In this document: piece by piece, positions 53,821 to 62,531 of the stretch
Numbering within the stretch: the stretch's first letter is position 1
How the letters are laid out: every line of letters starts with the position of its first letter
Source of the DNA: Arenimonas terrae
GTDB lineage: Bacteria > Pseudomonadota > Gammaproteobacteria > Xanthomonadales > Xanthomonadaceae
NCBI RefSeq assembly: GCF_006265115.1
Contig: NZ_SMDR01000001.1
Span: forward strand, 558,001-622,000
Direction of reading: 5' to 3'
DNA length: 64,000 nt
Position numbers and translations under genes: made by a program
The notes under the pieces: model-generated
What the model saw: the letters and a program-made list of their open reading frames with translations, nothing else
What the model was told of the DNA's origin: nothing
Database searches by the model: none

Positions 53821-54921
53821 ATGACTCCGAACCGACGCTCCTGGACCGCCCATCTCTCCGCCCTGCTCGGCGCGCTCAGCCTGGCCGGCGTGCTGTGTTT
53901 CCACTTCCCCGAACTGCTGACGAGCCGCGATTTCCGCCGCGTCTACACCGAAGACTTCGCCCGCCAGCTGCTGCTGGTCGGCCTGGTGCTCGCCTTCCTG
54001 CTGGGCACGCTGGCGATCCTGCGCGGGCGCAACCGCCGGGTCGCCCTGCTCGGCGTCGGCACGGCCACGCTGGCGGTGCTGCTCGGCGGCACCGACGTGC
54101 AGTTCGATGCGATCGGCAACACGCCCTATTCGCTGGGCCTGGACTGGTTCGTGGTGTCGCTGTTCTTCTCGGCCCTGGTCTTCATTCCGCTGGAGAAGGC
54201 GCTCGGCCGCATCGAACAGTCGCCGCTGCGGCCGGAATGGCGCACCGACGTCGCCTATTTCTTCATGAGCCACGTGCTGGTGCAGTTCATCCTGATCCTG
54301 GTGACCGCGTGGACGTCGCAGATCGCTGCGCTGGCGGCGTTCCCGGCCCTGAAGGCGGCGATCCAGTCGCTGCCGGTCTGGGCGCAGTTCCTGATGGCGG
54401 TGTTCTGCGCCGACCTGGCGCAGGCGTCGCTGCACCGGGCGTACCACAACATCCCGTGGCTCTGGCGCTTCCACGCCGTGCACCACAGCAGCCGGCACAT
54501 GGACTGGCTCGCCGGTTCGCGCATCCATTTCGTCGAGATCGTGCTCACCCGCGGATTCGTGCTGCTGCCGTTGGTGGTGCTGGGCTTCTCGCCGGCGGCG
54601 ATCAACGCCTACGTGATCCTGGTCGGCCTGCAGGCGGTGCTGGCGCACGCCAATCTGGGGCTGCGCTTCGGCTGGCTGGAATACCTGCTGGTGCTGCCGC
54701 GTTACCACCACTGGCACCACGCCCGGCAGCCGGACTACGTGGACGTGAACTACGCCATCCACCTGCCCCTGGTGGACATGCTGATGGGCACCTTCAAGCT
54801 GCCGCGCGACGGCAGCTGGCCGCAGGAATACGGCGTGCTGAAACCGGAGACGGTGCCGGCCGGCATCTGGCGCCAGCACCTGATGCCCTTCCGGCCGGGC
54901 AAGGCCAGGCCGGAAGCCTGA
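53821..54921 (+). CDS. Sterol desaturase/fatty acid hydroxylase family protein
   Basis: 366-aa membrane protein with about seven helices. The diiron histidine boxes are visible: H-R-x-x-H in 'LHRAYHNIPWLWRFHAVHHSS' (about 204-224, with H-A-V-H-H) and 'YHHWHHARQPDYVDVNYA' (about 296-313). This superfamily hydroxylates or desaturates lipids with O2. Substrate unknown; hopanoid or ornithine-lipid hydroxylation are possibilities only. ATG at 53821 overlaps the divergent gene's upstream region. Confidence 0.9.
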   Translation: MTPNRRSWTAHLSALLGALSLAGVLCFHFPELLTSRDFRRVYTEDFARQLLLVGLVLAFLLGTLAILRGRNRRVALLGVGTATLAVLLGGTDVQFDAIGNTPYSLGLDWFVVSLFFSALVFIPLEKALGRIEQSPLRPEWRTDVAYFFMSHVLVQFILILVTAWTSQIAALAAFPALKAAIQSLPVWAQFLMAVFCADLAQASLHRAYHNIPWLWRFHAVHHSSRHMDWLAGSRIHFVEIVLTRGFVLLPLVVLGFSPAAINAYVILVGLQAVLAHANLGLRFGWLEYLLVLPRYHHWHHARQPDYVDVNYAIHLPLVDMLMGTFKLPRDGSWPQEYGVLKPETVPAGIWRQHLMPFRPGKARPEA

Positions 54922-54924
54922 GGC

Positions 54925-55368
54925 TCAGCCGGCGGCGAGCCGGCGGTGCTCGACCATCAGGCAGCGGTCCTGGACCACGTCGATGCCGGCGGCCAGCAGG
55001 GCCTCGGCGAAGGCGTCGTCGCGAATGCCTTCCTGCAGCCAGACCGCGCCCGGACGCTTGGCCAGGATGTCGTCCAGGTGCGGGGCCAGGTCCTTCGGAC
55101 GACGGAACACGTCCACCAGGTCCACGTCGCCTGGAATATCCGCCAGGCGGCGGAACACCGGCCGGCGCAGGATCTGCTCGACCTCGGGGTAATAGACCGG
55201 CACCGGGATCACGTCGAAACCCACGCGCTCGAGATAGCGCGGGATCTCGATGGCCGGCTGGCCGCGCTGGGCCTCGGTCTTGATGCCGAGCACGGCGATG
55301 CGCCGCACCCGGGACAGCAGCGCCCGCAGATCGGCGTCGGATTCGATCAGGCGGCCGCGGGCACTCAT
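54925..55368 (-). CDS. CoA-binding protein (YccU-like)
   Basis: 147 aa. CoA-binding Rossmann domain: 'RRIAVLGIKTEAQRGQPAIEIPRYL' (residues about 22-46), 'GFDVIPVPVYYPEV', 'DIPGDVDLVDVFRRPKDLAPH', 'VWLQEGIRDDAFAEALLAAGIDVVQDRC'. Similar to the C-terminal part of succinyl-CoA ligase alpha. Function unknown. Follows slyD by 5 bp, a likely operon. Confidence 0.9.
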   Translation of the reverse strand: MSARGRLIESDADLRALLSRVRRIAVLGIKTEAQRGQPAIEIPRYLERVGFDVIPVPVYYPEVEQILRRPVFRRLADIPGDVDLVDVFRRPKDLAPHLDDILAKRPGAVWLQEGIRDDAFAEALLAAGIDVVQDRCLMVEHRRLAAG

Positions 55369-55373
55369 GGCGT

Positions 55374-55856
55374 TCAGTGGTGGTGGCCGCCGGCGCCGTG
55401 CACGTGGCCGTGCACGACCTCCTCGACGGTGGCCTCGCGCACGTCCACCACTTCGATGGCGAAGTTGAGGTTCTGGCCGGCCAGCGGGTGGTTGCCGTCG
55501 ACGGTGACCAGGCCGTCCTCGACCTTGGTGATGACCACGGAGATCGCGCCCTGCGGGGTCTGGGCCTGGAACTGCATGCCGACCTGGACGTCGTCCACGC
55601 CCTGGAAGGCCTCGCGCGGCACGACCTGCACCAGCATCTCGTTCGGGGTGCCGTAGCCCTCTTCCGGCGACACCACCACGTCGAACTTGTCGCCGGCCTG
55701 GCGGCCTTCCATCGCCTTCTCCAGGCCCGGGACGATGTTGCCCACGCCGTGCAGGTAGGTCAGCGGGTCGGCGCCCGCGGAGGAGTCGATCACCGTGCCG
55801 GCGTCGTTGGTCAGGGTGTAGTGGAAGGACGCGACGGTGCGCTCGGCGATCTGCAT
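55374..55856 (-). CDS. slyD: FKBP-type peptidyl-prolyl isomerase SlyD
   Basis: 160-aa chaperone and prolyl isomerase with metal-binding tail. N-terminal FKBP half 'VASFHYTLTNDAGTVIDSS' and 'DPLTYLHGVGNIVPGLEKAMEG', then the insert-in-flap domain ('VVSPEEGYGTPNEMLVQVVP'). The C-terminus 'HGHVHGAGGHHH' is His-rich as in SlyD, known for nickel binding. The ATG at 55856 is chosen since longer frames are not family-like. Confidence 0.94.
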   Translation of the reverse strand: MQIAERTVASFHYTLTNDAGTVIDSSAGADPLTYLHGVGNIVPGLEKAMEGRQAGDKFDVVVSPEEGYGTPNEMLVQVVPREAFQGVDDVQVGMQFQAQTPQGAISVVITKVEDGLVTVDGNHPLAGQNLNFAIEVVDVREATVEEVVHGHVHGAGGHHH

Positions 55857-55973
55857 GGGAATCCTTGGGGAGGGCCGGCCCGGAGAACCCGGGGGCGGGA
55901 AAAGGGCGCATAGGCTAGGCCATGCGTCCGGCCCAAGCAAATCGGCCCGCGTACCGGCACCCGGACTCCGGGC

Positions 55974-56006
55974 AAGAAAAAGCCCCGGTCGTCGCCGACC
56001 GGGGCT
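55974..56006 (-). terminator. Rho-independent terminator of the second cold-shock gene
   Basis: Eleven-base-pair stem AGCCCCGGTCG (55981-55991) / CGACCGGGGCT (55996-56006), TCGC loop, with an A-run at 55974-55981 giving the U-tract on the minus strand. Confidence 0.85.
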
Positions 56007-56030
56007 GATTCGCAAGGCTTGGCAAGCGCT

Positions 56031-56240
56031 TTACAGCGGCTGCACTTCGTCCGCCTGCATGCCCTTCTGGCCCTTCACGACCTTGAAGGAGACCTTCTGG
56101 CCTTCCTGCAGCGACTTGAAGCCGGTGCCCATGATGGAACGGAAGTGGACGAACACGTCCTCGCCGCTCTCGGGGGTGATGAAGCCAAAGCCCTTGGCGT
56201 CGTTGAACCACTTCACGGTACCAGTCTGACGATCCGACAT
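56031..56240 (-). CDS. Cold-shock family protein (CspA type), copy 2
   Basis: 69 aa, OB fold with RNP1 'KGFGFIT' and RNP2 'VFVHF'. Nearly identical to the copy at 47174 ('[15 protein letters not shown]', '[12 protein letters not shown]'), implying a duplication. AAGGA lies ahead of the ATG at 56240. Leader about 65 nt, much shorter than in copy 1, so the two may differ in cold induction. Confidence 0.96.
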   Translation of the reverse strand: MSDRQTGTVKWFNDAKGFGFITPESGEDVFVHFRSIMGTGFKSLQEGQKVSFKVVKGQKGMQADEVQPL

Positions 56241-56310
56241 ATCTCTAATCCTTGTAACAGTTGGTTGGGTAACCACGATTTACCGTGTTCCCGGCAACCG
56301 CAGTCTCCCG

Positions 56311-56340
56311 ACCATACCCGCTTATGGTCAGGAAAGCGAA
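56311..56340 (-). promoter_or_regulatory. Predicted promoter of cold-shock gene copy 2
   Basis: -35 TTCGCT (56340-56335), 18-bp spacer TTCCTGACCATAAGCGGG, -10 TATGGT (56316-56311). The TTCCTG-x-CC spacer start and downstream blocks GACTG-x-G-x-TTGC and AATCGTGG are shared with copy 1. Confidence 0.6.
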
Positions 56341-56414
56341 TGGATTAGAATGCCCGGTTTCCCGGATCCGCCCGCCCGATGCCAGCCGGTTCCCCCTAGC
56401 GAGCCCCTGCCCCT

Positions 56415-57191
56415 ATGTCCGCCTTCGCCACCGAGCGCGTGCTGAGCGTCCGGCACTGGAACGACGACTACTTCAGCTTCACCACCACCCGCGACGACGG
56501 CCTGCGCTTCGAGAACGGCCAGTTCGTGATGATCGGCCTGCCCGTGGACGGCCGCCCGCTGATGCGGGCCTACTCCATCGCCAGCGCCAACTGGGAGGAG
56601 GAACTGGAGTTCTTCAGCATCAAGGTCCAGAACGGGCCGCTGACCTCGCGCCTGCAGCACCTCAAGCCCGGCGACGACCTGCTGGTGAGCCGCAAGCCCA
56701 CCGGCACCCTGCTGATCAGCGACCTGCACCCCGGCCGCAACCTCTACCTGCTGGCCACCGGCACCGGCCTGGCGCCCTTCCTGAGCGTGATCAAGGACCC
56801 GGAGACCTACGAACGCTTCGAGCGGGTGATCCTGACCCACGGCGTGCGCGGCGTCGGCGACCTCTGCTACCACGACTACATCGTCAACGAGCTGCCGCGG
56901 CACGAGCACCTGGGCGAGCTGATCTCGAAGCAGCTGCTCTACTACCCGGCGGTCAGCCGTGAACCGTTCCGTCATTCCGGCCGCCTGACCACCCTGATGG
57001 ACAGCGGCCGGATGATGGCCGACCTGGGCCTGGACCCGCTGGACGCGACCCGCGACCGCGCCATGATCTGCGGCAGCCCGCAGATGCTGGCCGACTTCCG
57101 CGCCATCCTCGACGGCCGCGGCTTCGGCGCGGCGCCGCGCATCGGCACGCCGGGCGAGTACGTTTTCGAACGCGCCTTCGTGGAGAAATGA
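56415..57191 (+). CDS. fpr: Ferredoxin--NADP reductase
   Basis: 258-aa flavoenzyme moving electrons between NADPH and ferredoxin/flavodoxin, important for Fe-S assembly and stress. FAD site R-A-Y-S-I-A-S (about 52-58), NADP site 'LATGTGLAPFLSVI' (about 112-125), 'MICGSPQMLADFR', and the C-terminal '-F-E-R-A-F-V-E-K' ending typical of the Azotobacter-type bacterial FPR. ATG at 56415. Divergent from cold-shock gene copy 2. Confidence 0.93.
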   Translation: MSAFATERVLSVRHWNDDYFSFTTTRDDGLRFENGQFVMIGLPVDGRPLMRAYSIASANWEEELEFFSIKVQNGPLTSRLQHLKPGDDLLVSRKPTGTLLISDLHPGRNLYLLATGTGLAPFLSVIKDPETYERFERVILTHGVRGVGDLCYHDYIVNELPRHEHLGELISKQLLYYPAVSREPFRHSGRLTTLMDSGRMMADLGLDPLDATRDRAMICGSPQMLADFRAILDGRGFGAAPRIGTPGEYVFERAFVEK

Positions 57192-57260
57192 CGCGGCCTG
57201 CACGCCCGGGGACGCAGATTCGATCCGCGCCGTCCGGCGCCTGATCCCTGGGGACCGTCG

Positions 57261-58010
57261 ATGCGCCACCTCATTCGAGGAATCCTGCTGTGCGCCTGCC
57301 TGTGCCTCGGCGCCTGCATGGGCCTGGGCCGGACCGAAACGACGATCCCCACCGCCCTGATCGCCGCACCGCAGGCCACGGCGCAGCGCGTGCTGGTGGT
57401 GGTGCTGCCCGGACGCGGCGACGATCTGGAGGGACTGCGGCGCAGCGGCATCGCCGAGGCGATCCAGGGCGCTTGGCCGGAAGCCGACGTCGAACTGGTG
57501 GCGATGACGATGCCCTACTACTTCGAGGGCCGCATGCCGCAACGGCTGCATTCCGAAGTGATCGAGCCCGCCCGGCGCCGCGGTTACGCCGGCATCTGGC
57601 TGGCTGGCGCTTCGATGGGCGGCATGGGCACCCTGCTCTACGAGCGCCAGTACCCGGGCCAGCTCGATGGCCTGGTGCTGATGGCGCCCTACCTGGGCGA
57701 CCGCGGACTGATCCGCGAGATCGCGGCGAAAGGACTGAAGAACTGGTCCCCGGGCGCCGAGCCTGTAGCGATCGATGCCGGCAACTACCAGCGCGAGGTC
57801 TGGCGCGACGTGCAGGCCTGGTCCGGCAGCGGCCGCTCGAAGCGCGCCTGGCTGGCCTATGGCGACGCGGACCGGCTGGCGCGGGCGATGCCCGCCCTGC
57901 GCCCGGCCCTGGTCGCCGACCAGGTGCTGGTGCGCCCCGGCGGCCACGCCTGGGTGGTGTGGTCGCCGGCGGCCGGCGAAATCTTCGCGCGCATCCGCGC
58001 GGCGCGCTGA
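57261..58010 (+). CDS. Alpha/beta hydrolase lipoprotein
   Basis: 249 aa. Lipobox L-G-A-C at Cys20 of 'LLCACLCLGACMGLG'. Nucleophile elbow 'LAGASMGGMGTLLYE' with Ser at about 119; late Asp in 'YGDADRLARAMP' and His in 'RPGGHAWVVWSP'. So a periplasm-facing serine hydrolase of unknown substrate; 'VLVVVLPGRGDDLEGL' is the beta3 strand loop. Convergent with the glutathione peroxidase gene. Confidence 0.87.
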   Translation: MRHLIRGILLCACLCLGACMGLGRTETTIPTALIAAPQATAQRVLVVVLPGRGDDLEGLRRSGIAEAIQGAWPEADVELVAMTMPYYFEGRMPQRLHSEVIEPARRRGYAGIWLAGASMGGMGTLLYERQYPGQLDGLVLMAPYLGDRGLIREIAAKGLKNWSPGAEPVAIDAGNYQREVWRDVQAWSGSGRSKRAWLAYGDADRLARAMPALRPALVADQVLVRPGGHAWVVWSPAAGEIFARIRAAR

Positions 58011-58017
58011 TCCGGGC

Positions 58018-58500
58018 TCAGCCCAAGACCGCGGCCAGATCCTTCTCGATCTTCTCCGGCGTGTCGGTCGGCGCGTAGCGCTTGAGCACCTGCCCATCGC
58101 GCCCGACCAGGAACTTGGTGAAGTTCCATTTGATGCCTTCCATGCCCAGCAGGCCGGCCTTCTCCGACTTGAGCCACTTGTACAGCGGGTGGGCCTTGGC
58201 GCCGTTGACCTCGATCTTGGAGAACATCGGGAAGCTCACGTCGTAGGTCAGCGAGCAGAAGTTCTTGATCTCCTCCTCGTCGCCCGGCTCCTGGTGGCCG
58301 AACTGGTCGCAGGGGAAGCCCAGCACCACCAGGCCCTTGTCCTGGTATTTGCGCCAGAGCTTCTCCAGGCCGGTGTACTGCGGCGTGAAGCCGCACTTGG
58401 AGGCGGTGTTGACCACCAGCATGGCCTTGCCGCGGTACGCGTCCAGCGACAGGTCGGTGCCCTCGAGGGTCTTGGCGGAAAAATCGTAGGCGGTGGTCAT
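58018..58500 (-). CDS. Glutathione peroxidase family protein (BtuE-like)
   Basis: 160-aa thiol peroxidase. Catalytic Cys (not selenocysteine) in 'NTASKCGFTPQYTGLEKL' at about residue 36, 'LGFPCDQFGHQEPG' with the conserved Gln and the resolving Cys region, and 'IKWNFTKFLV' with catalytic Trp/Asn. Non-mammalian members often use thioredoxin. ATG at 58500. Confidence 0.94.
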   Translation of the reverse strand: MTTAYDFSAKTLEGTDLSLDAYRGKAMLVVNTASKCGFTPQYTGLEKLWRKYQDKGLVVLGFPCDQFGHQEPGDEEEIKNFCSLTYDVSFPMFSKIEVNGAKAHPLYKWLKSEKAGLLGMEGIKWNFTKFLVGRDGQVLKRYAPTDTPEKIEKDLAAVLG

Positions 58501-58560
58501 GGCGTGCTCCGGTTCGCAGGGCTTAGCCTTAAGGGTACGCCCCCGACACCCGGACCCGCC

Positions 58561-58995
58561 ATGCCCGTTCCCGCCCGCGACCTCACCGACCTGCTCAAAC
58601 AGCGCCTGCCCGCCGGGCTGCAGCTGCCGCCGCCCTGCCTCACCGCCATGCAGGCCGAACCGTTGGAGTACGAGGAGGGCCAGTGGCTGAGCATGCGCTT
58701 CCCGGTGCTGCCCAGCTACCAGAACCCGCTGGGCTACATGCAGGGCGGCTTCATCGTGGCGGCTTTGGACAACACCCTGGGGCCGTTCTCGTATCTGATC
58801 GCCCCGCCCAGCGTCACCGGCCACCTGGCGATCGAGTACCTGCGGCCGGTGACGCCCGGCACCTCCTACATCGACTGCATCGCGCGCCTGGTGCAGCGCA
58901 CCTCGCGCAGCCTCTACCTGGCGGCCGAGGTCCGCAATCCGGAGGGCAAGGTGATGGCGCTGTGCCAGTCGACCTGCCAGATCCTGCCTGCCTGA
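58561..58995 (+). CDS. PaaI/hotdog-fold thioesterase
   Basis: 144 aa. Hotdog fold with 'NPLGYMQGGFIVAALDNTLGP' (about residues 55-75), including the family G-x-x-x-G-G...D of PaaI-type enzymes, and 'HLAIEYLRPVTPGTSYIDCIARLVQRTSRSLYLAAEV' (split). Hydrolyses acyl-CoA thioesters by family; substrate unknown. Divergent from the glutathione peroxidase across 60 bp. Confidence 0.9.
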   Translation: MPVPARDLTDLLKQRLPAGLQLPPPCLTAMQAEPLEYEEGQWLSMRFPVLPSYQNPLGYMQGGFIVAALDNTLGPFSYLIAPPSVTGHLAIEYLRPVTPGTSYIDCIARLVQRTSRSLYLAAEVRNPEGKVMALCQSTCQILPA

Positions 58996-59076
58996 CCCCT
59001 GCCTTTCGTCATACGTGGCGCGGCGGCGGCATGGGGTAGGCTTCGGGGGTTCCCACGATGCCCGCAAGGAAAACCC

Positions 59077-61242
59077 ATGAACCGTCGCAAGCTTTCCCTC
59101 GCCCTGGCCGCCGCCCTCAGCGTCGCGGTGCCCACCCTGGCGCTCGCCGCCGAACCCGCGCCGCAGGCCGCCACGCCCGTGTCCCAGAATCCCTTCTTCG
59201 CCGCCAGCACCCTGCCCTACCAGGCCCCGCCCTTCGACCTGATCAAGGACGAGCACTACGCCCCCGCGCTGGAAAAGGGCATGGCGGAGCAGCGCGCCGA
59301 AATCGACGCGATCGCCGCCAACCCGGAAGCGCCCAGCTTCGAGAACACCATCGTCGCGCTGGAAAAGACCGGCGCCCTGCTCAACCGCACCGCCGCGGTG
59401 TTCGGCAACCTCGCCGGCGCCCACACCAACCCGGCGATCCAGAAGGTGCAGGCCGAGATGGCGCCGAAGTTCGCCGCCCACCAGGACGCGATCCTGCTCG
59501 ACGGCAAGCTCTTCGCCCGCATCAAGTCCCTGTACGACGGCCGCGACAAGCTGGGCCTCGACGCCGAGAGCCTGCGCCTGCTCGAGCGCTACCACGTCGA
59601 CTTCGTGCGCGCCGGCGCCAACCTCTCGGACGCCGACAAGGAAAAGCTCAAGGCGATGAACTCCGAGCTGGCCACCCTGGCCACGACCTTCAGCCAGAAC
59701 GTGCTCAAGGAAGTGAACGCCTCGGGCGTGCTGGTCGACGACGTCAAGCGCCTGGACGGCCTGTCGGCCGACGCCATCACCGCCGCCGCCGAGGCCGCCA
59801 AGGCCGCCGGCAAGGACGGCCAGTACCTGATCGCCCTGATGAACACCAGCGGCCAGCCGCCGCTGACCTCGCTGACCGACCGCGCGCTGCGCAAGCAGAT
59901 CATGGAAGCCTCGCTGACCCGCGGCAGCCGCGGCGGCGAGTTCGACAACCGCGCCATCGTCGCGCGCGTGGCGAAACTGCGCGCCGAACGCGCCGCCCTG
60001 CTCGGTTACGCCAACCACGCCGCCTACATCCTCGAGGACGAGACCGCCGGCAGCGTCGGCGCCGTCAACAAGCTGATGGGCGACATGGCGCCGGCCGCCG
60101 TCGCCAACGCCCGCCGCGAGGCCGCCGAGATGCAGGCGATCATCGATGCCGAGAAGGGCGGCTTCCAGCTTGAGGCCGCCGACTGGGCCTTCTACGCCGA
60201 GAAGGTGCGCCAGCAGAAGTACGACTTCGACGAGTCGCAGCTGCGCCCCTACTTCGAAATCAACAACGTGCTGGAGAAGGGCGTGTTCTACGCCGCCAAC
60301 CAGCTCTACGGCCTGAGCTTCAAGGAGCGCAAGGATCTGCCGGTCTACCAGGCCGACGTGCGCGTCTGGGAAGTCTTCGAGGCCGACGGCAAGCCGCTGG
60401 GCCTGTTCTACGGCGACTTCTACGCCCGATCGAGCAAGCGCGGCGGTGCGTGGATGAACGCCTACGTGCCGCAGAACGGCATCACCGGCACCCAGCCGGT
60501 GGTCGCCAACCACCTCAACATCCCCAAGCCCGCCGCCGGCCAGCCGACCCTGCTGACCTTCGACGAGGTCACCACCATGTTCCATGAGTTCGGCCACGCG
60601 CTGCACGGCCTGTTCTCGAACGTGAAGTACCCGCAGTTCTCCGGCACCTCGGTGCCGCGCGACTTCGTCGAATACCCGTCGCAGGTGAACGAGATGTGGG
60701 CCACCTGGCCGTCGATCCTGGCCAACTACGCCAAGCACCACCAGACCGGCGAAGCCATCCCGCAGGCGCTGCTGGACAAGGTGCTGGCCGCCGAGCAGTA
60801 CGGCCAGGGCCATGCCACCACCGAATACCTGGCCGCAGCGATGCTCGACCAGAAGTGGCACCAGCTCACCGCCAATGAAGTGCCGACCGATACGCTGGCC
60901 TTCGAGGCGGCGTCGCTCAAGGCGATCGGCCTGGACTACGCGCCGGTGCCGCCGCGTTACCGCAGCACCTACTTCTCGCACATCATGGGCGGCTACTCGG
61001 CGGGCTATTACGCCTACCTGTGGTCGGAAGTGCTGGACGCCGAGTCGGTGGAGTGGTTCAAGGAGAACGGCGGCCTCAAGCGCGAGAACGGCGACCATTT
61101 CCGCCGCACCCTGCTCTCGCGCGGCGGCAGCGTCGACGCGATGCAGCTGTTCCGCGACTTCCGCGGCCGCGATCCGCAGGTCGGCCCGCTGCTCAAGCGC
61201 CGCGGCCTGGAGGCTCCGGCCACCACCGCCTCGAACGACTGA
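59077..61242 (+). CDS. dcp: M3-family peptidyl-dipeptidase (Dcp-like), secreted
   Basis: 721 aa with signal peptide MNRRKLSLALAAALSVAV through P-T-L-A-L-A-A (cleavage near residue 25), so periplasmic. Zinc-binding motif H-E-F-G-H in 'MFHEFGHALHGLFS' (about 507-520) with downstream Glu in 'FVEYPSQVNEMWA'. 'GYYAYLWSEVLDAESVEWF' near the C-terminus is typical of Dcp. Removes dipeptides from peptide C-termini by family. AAGGA precedes the ATG. Strong terminator follows. Confidence 0.94.
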   Translation: MNRRKLSLALAAALSVAVPTLALAAEPAPQAATPVSQNPFFAASTLPYQAPPFDLIKDEHYAPALEKGMAEQRAEIDAIAANPEAPSFENTIVALEKTGALLNRTAAVFGNLAGAHTNPAIQKVQAEMAPKFAAHQDAILLDGKLFARIKSLYDGRDKLGLDAESLRLLERYHVDFVRAGANLSDADKEKLKAMNSELATLATTFSQNVLKEVNASGVLVDDVKRLDGLSADAITAAAEAAKAAGKDGQYLIALMNTSGQPPLTSLTDRALRKQIMEASLTRGSRGGEFDNRAIVARVAKLRAERAALLGYANHAAYILEDETAGSVGAVNKLMGDMAPAAVANARREAAEMQAIIDAEKGGFQLEAADWAFYAEKVRQQKYDFDESQLRPYFEINNVLEKGVFYAANQLYGLSFKERKDLPVYQADVRVWEVFEADGKPLGLFYGDFYARSSKRGGAWMNAYVPQNGITGTQPVVANHLNIPKPAAGQPTLLTFDEVTTMFHEFGHALHGLFSNVKYPQFSGTSVPRDFVEYPSQVNEMWATWPSILANYAKHHQTGEAIPQALLDKVLAAEQYGQGHATTEYLAAAMLDQKWHQLTANEVPTDTLAFEAASLKAIGLDYAPVPPRYRSTYFSHIMGGYSAGYYAYLWSEVLDAESVEWFKENGGLKRENGDHFRRTLLSRGGSVDAMQLFRDFRGRDPQVGPLLKRRGLEAPATTASND

Positions 61243-61254
61243 TCACCGGCCAAG

Positions 61255-61289
61255 AAAAAACCGCCCGGGGCGACCCGGGCGGTTTTTTT
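61255..61289. terminator. Bidirectional rho-independent terminator
   Basis: Stem AAAAAACCGCCCGGG (61255-61269) / its complement (61274-61288), GCGA loop; T-run on the right for dcp and A-run on the left for the convergent DUF2383-like gene. Confidence 0.9.
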
Positions 61290-61343
61290 GTGCGCCGGTT
61301 CCGCGGGGACGAGGATCCCTCGGAACGCGGCGCCTACAGGGAC

Positions 61344-61787
61344 TCAGGCCGAACGCTGGCAGGCGCGCAGTTCCTTGTTCAGGACCTCGGCCTTGCTGAC
61401 GTACTGCTTGGCCAGCACGCGGACGACGAAGCTGTGGTCGCGGTCGAGCACGACCTTCTGGAAGGTGAGCTGCAGCTGGCCTTCGACTTCGGCCATGCGG
61501 CTGTAGCGCTCGGCGGCGGCATCGGGCCACTGCTTGCGCAGGCCGGCGTAGGCCTTGCTCAGTTCGCCCAGGGTGCTCTCGGCCTTCTTGCCGGACTTCT
61601 TCTTGCCGGCGACCGGCTTCACTTCGCCAGAGAGCTCCGCCGCCAACTCCGACTTGGCCTTGGCCAGGCGGGTGAACAGCGTGCTGAGCTTTTTATCCTT
61701 CACCTTCTGCGCCGCTTCTTCGTAGAACGCGATCCCGTCCTCGCTGATCTCGATCAGATCGGACAGGCTGTTCGTGGTATCGGTCAT
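61344..61787 (-). CDS. PA2169-like four-helix-bundle protein (DUF2383)
   Basis: 147 aa, helical, no signal peptide. 'LIEISEDGIAFYEEAAQKVKD' near the start carries the E-x-x-x-D-x-x-x-F-Y pattern of DUF2383 ferritin-like proteins; 'YAGLRKQWPDAAAERYSRMAEVEGQ' and a Glu pair follow. A Lys-rich linker (KKKSGKK) separates helices 2 and 3. Role unknown; family members are stress-linked. ATG at 61787 has AAGGAG eight bases upstream. Confidence 0.8.
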   Translation of the reverse strand: MTDTTNSLSDLIEISEDGIAFYEEAAQKVKDKKLSTLFTRLAKAKSELAAELSGEVKPVAGKKKSGKKAESTLGELSKAYAGLRKQWPDAAAERYSRMAEVEGQLQLTFQKVVLDRDHSFVVRVLAKQYVSKAEVLNKELRACQRSA

Positions 61788-62037
61788 GCGGCGCTCCTTG
61801 GCGTGGGGTAAGGGCAGCGCGTTCGTCCCGCTGCCCAAGCCAGGCGGCGGAGGGCCCCGGAGTGCGGGGCGAGACGATCGCGAAGGAAAGCGAACCGTGG
61901 AAAGCCCATGGGGGCGTTACGGCCCGTGAAGGATACGTTCCACGGCGTGAAAATTCGGTTATCCGGGCTTTCAGAAAAGCGATTGAAACGAACAATTGAA
62001 TCGCTTATCGGCACATTTCCCGACTTTTAGCCGAACT
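61788..62037. promoter_or_regulatory. 250-bp intergenic region with an AT-rich inverted repeat
   Basis: Upstream of the DUF2383-like gene. The part at 61940-62030 is unusually AT-rich. It holds AAGCGATT (61977-61984) and AATCGCTT (61999-62006) as an 8-bp inverted repeat with a 14-base spacer, in a position suited to a repressor or activator of the leftward gene. I see no convincing promoter hexamers and no gene. Confidence 0.45.
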
Positions 62038-62523
62038 TCACCGCGAATACGCCCAGGATTGCATGCGCCCCTCGCGATAGGGCATCACCCCGTGGAACGG
62101 CCGAGGGTCGCCGTCGAAGACCAATGGCAGGAAATGCCGGTCGCCTTCCCAAAGCGGCAGCTGGTCGAGCCGGGCGATTTCGACCCATTCCAGCTCACCC
62201 TCTTCGTTGCGGGCCGGCGCCTCGCCGCGGTGGCGGTCGATCAGGAACAGGAAGCCCAGCCAGTCCTCGCCGTGCTTGCCGAAACCCGGCCAGCTGATCG
62301 TGCCGCGCAGCTGCATCGACTCGCAGACCAGGCCGGATTCTTCGTGGATCTCGCGCCGCATCCCGCTCATCACGTCTTCGTCCGGCTCGAGCTTCCCGCC
62401 CAGACCGTTGTATTTGCCCAGGTGGTGGTCGCCCGGCCGCGCGTTGCGGTGGACCATCAGGCAGCGGCGGCGATCGGGCGACAGCACGTAGCCGAGGGTG
62501 GCGACGATGGGCGTATAGGGCAT
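62038..62523 (-). CDS. NUDIX hydrolase (8-oxo-dGTP diphosphatase-like)
   Basis: 161 aa. Complete Nudix box G-x5-E-x7-R-E-x2-E-E-x-G in 'GGKLEPDEDVMSGMRREIHEESG' (split at about residues 42-64). 'LGYVLSPDRRRCLMVHRNARPGD' at the N-terminus and 'SWPGFGKHGEDWLGFLFL' resemble MTH1-type 8-oxo-dGTP diphosphatases that clean the nucleotide pool. Start ATG at 62523, 8 bp after the GGDEF gene stop, so co-transcribed. Confidence 0.9.
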   Translation of the reverse strand: MPYTPIVATLGYVLSPDRRRCLMVHRNARPGDHHLGKYNGLGGKLEPDEDVMSGMRREIHEESGLVCESMQLRGTISWPGFGKHGEDWLGFLFLIDRHRGEAPARNEEGELEWVEIARLDQLPLWEGDRHFLPLVFDGDPRPFHGVMPYREGRMQSWAYSR

Positions 62524-62531
62524 CGGGGATC

